DNA from: JACQGZ01 sp050695215
GTDB taxonomy: Bacteria > Sysuimicrobiota > Sysuimicrobiia > Sysuimicrobiales > Humicultoraceae
NCBI GenBank assembly: GCA_050695215.1
Contig: JBOGSD010000149.1
Location: 1-7,200, forward strand
DNA length: 7,200 nucleotides
Direction of reading: 5' to 3'
In this document: piece after piece, positions 6,915 to 7,200 of the stretch
Position numbering within the stretch: position 1 is the stretch's first letter
Layout: the number at the start of each line of letters is the position of its first letter
Program-made: the position numbers and the translations under genes
The notes under the pieces: generated by a model
Told to the model about the DNA's origin: nothing
The model's database searches: none
Seen by the model: only the letters and a program-made list of their open reading frames with translations

Positions 6915-7087
6915 CATGATGCGCGACGCATGCGACGTCGTGTGGGCTGGAGGAGGGCGGTCGGCTGTACTCTTCCCTCCCCGGGGGGCCCCTTCCTCTC
7001 GCGCTCGCGGCCCGAAGGCTCTTTCGCTGCAGGCCCCTTCCAGGCGGAGGAGAAACCCGCCCGGCGGCGGAACCTAGCGCCATCCTA

Positions 7088-7101
7088 TGAAATCGTTTTC
7101 A
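7088..7101. promoter_or_regulatory. LacI-family operator
   Basis: TGAAATCGTTTTCA is an inverted repeat around a central CG, with 12 of 14 positions symmetric (only positions 6 and 9 break it). This is the form typical of LacI/GalR-family sites, including CcpA-type cre sites. It lies 21 bases upstream of the probable GTG start of a LacI-family gene and 185 bases upstream of the divergent transporter operon. Autoregulation and repression of the transporter are likely. The assignment to this regulator is inferred from position. Confidence 0.7.
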
Positions 7102-7122
7102 GGGCGAAGGAGCGGCGCGCCG

Positions 7123-7200
7123 GTGCCCACCATCCGCGACGTCGCCCGCCGGGCAGGGGTCTCCGCGAGCACGGTCTCCCGCGTCCTCACGGGGAATACC
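7123..7200 (+). CDS. LacI-family transcriptional regulator, N-terminal part (3' truncated)
   Basis: Only the first 26 residues are in the window, but they are the diagnostic LacI helix-turn-helix: PTIRDVARRAGVSASTVSRVL followed by TGNT at the start of the hinge-side helix. The rest of the DNA-binding domain and the whole ligand-binding domain lie off the right edge. GTG 7123 is preferred as start because AAGGAG lies at 7107-7112, 10 bases ahead, and because LacI proteins usually begin just before this motif. The in-frame ATG at 7087 would add 12 residues, has no Shine-Dalgarno, and overlaps the operator. The gene is divergent from the transporter operon, the classic arrangement for a local sugar-responsive repressor. 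The inducer is unknown; it is likely to be the transported solute or a product of it. Confidence 0.88.
   Translation, partial: MPTIRDVARRAGVSASTVSRVLTGNT

Larger units (their letters stand above)
6903..7122. other. Divergent intergenic regulatory region
   Basis: A 220-base spacer between the transporter operon (leftward) and the LacI-family gene (rightward), the only sizeable non-coding stretch in the window. It contains the ribosome binding site of the binding protein, a LacI-type operator at its right end, a GC-rich palindromic run at 6979-6992 (CCCCGGGG overlapping GGGGCCCC), and short palindromes at 6927-6939. Promoters for both directions should lie here. No convincing -35/-10 pair was found by eye; a weak minus-strand TAGGAT at 7080-7085 abuts the operator. 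Confidence 0.7.

Noticed and set aside
6923..6939. Direct repeat GCGACG and palindromes CGCATGCG and GACGTC in the leader of the transporter operon
   Set aside because: Short and made of CG-rich words common in this background; no match to a known operator form.
6973..6997. G-run cluster on the minus strand that could form a quadruplex or hairpin
   Set aside because: The runs are uneven and interrupted by a C-run that would pair with the G's, with no room for a loop; in DNA this GC-rich it is weak evidence.
7087..7122. ATG at 7087 as the start of the LacI-family regulator
   Set aside because: It has no Shine-Dalgarno, overlaps the operator, and adds 12 residues before the normal LacI N-terminus; GTG 7123 has AAGGAG at suitable spacing.

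Overview
The window reads as chromosomal DNA from a high-GC bacterium (roughly two thirds G+C by eye, GTG starts in use, tightly packed overlapping genes). The taxon cannot be fixed from this sequence. The solute-binding protein has a signal peptidase I type signal with no lipobox cysteine. This fits a cell with an outer membrane, or another lineage with non-lipidated binding proteins, better than a typical Gram-positive. No mobile elements, CRISPR arrays or RNA genes were seen.

Left part, plus strand (1-1802). The 3' end of a 4-hydroxyphenylacetate 3-hydroxylase (HpaB) family flavin monooxygenase is followed after 9 bases by a complete sulfatase-fold hydrolase. The hydrolase has Thr where sulfatases carry the Cys/Ser that becomes formylglycine, so it may be a phosphohydrolase or another alkaline-phosphatase-superfamily enzyme rather than a classical sulfatase.

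Middle and right, minus strand (6902 down to 1767). A five-gene operon runs in the order binding protein, permease, permease, ATPase, glycerophosphodiester phosphodiesterase (GDPD). This is the gene order of E. coli ugpBAECQ. The junctions are very tight: 6-nt gap, TGATG, ATGA, and a CTGA overlap at the last one. The GDPD appears to start at a non-standard CTG codon, because the next usable start (GTG at 2603) would delete its conserved His-Arg-Gly motif. The GDPD and the plus-strand sulfatase converge and overlap tail to tail by 36 bases.

Right edge (7087-7200). A LacI-family regulator begins divergently from the transporter operon. The 220-base spacer holds a near-perfect LacI-type operator, TGAAATCGTTTTCA, 21 bases before the regulator's probable GTG start. 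The likely working model is a LacI repressor controlling itself and the divergent transporter operon. The transporter would take up a sugar, polyol phosphate or glycerophosphodiester, and the GDPD would cleave glycerophosphodiesters in the cytoplasm. The transported substrate is inferred from gene order only.
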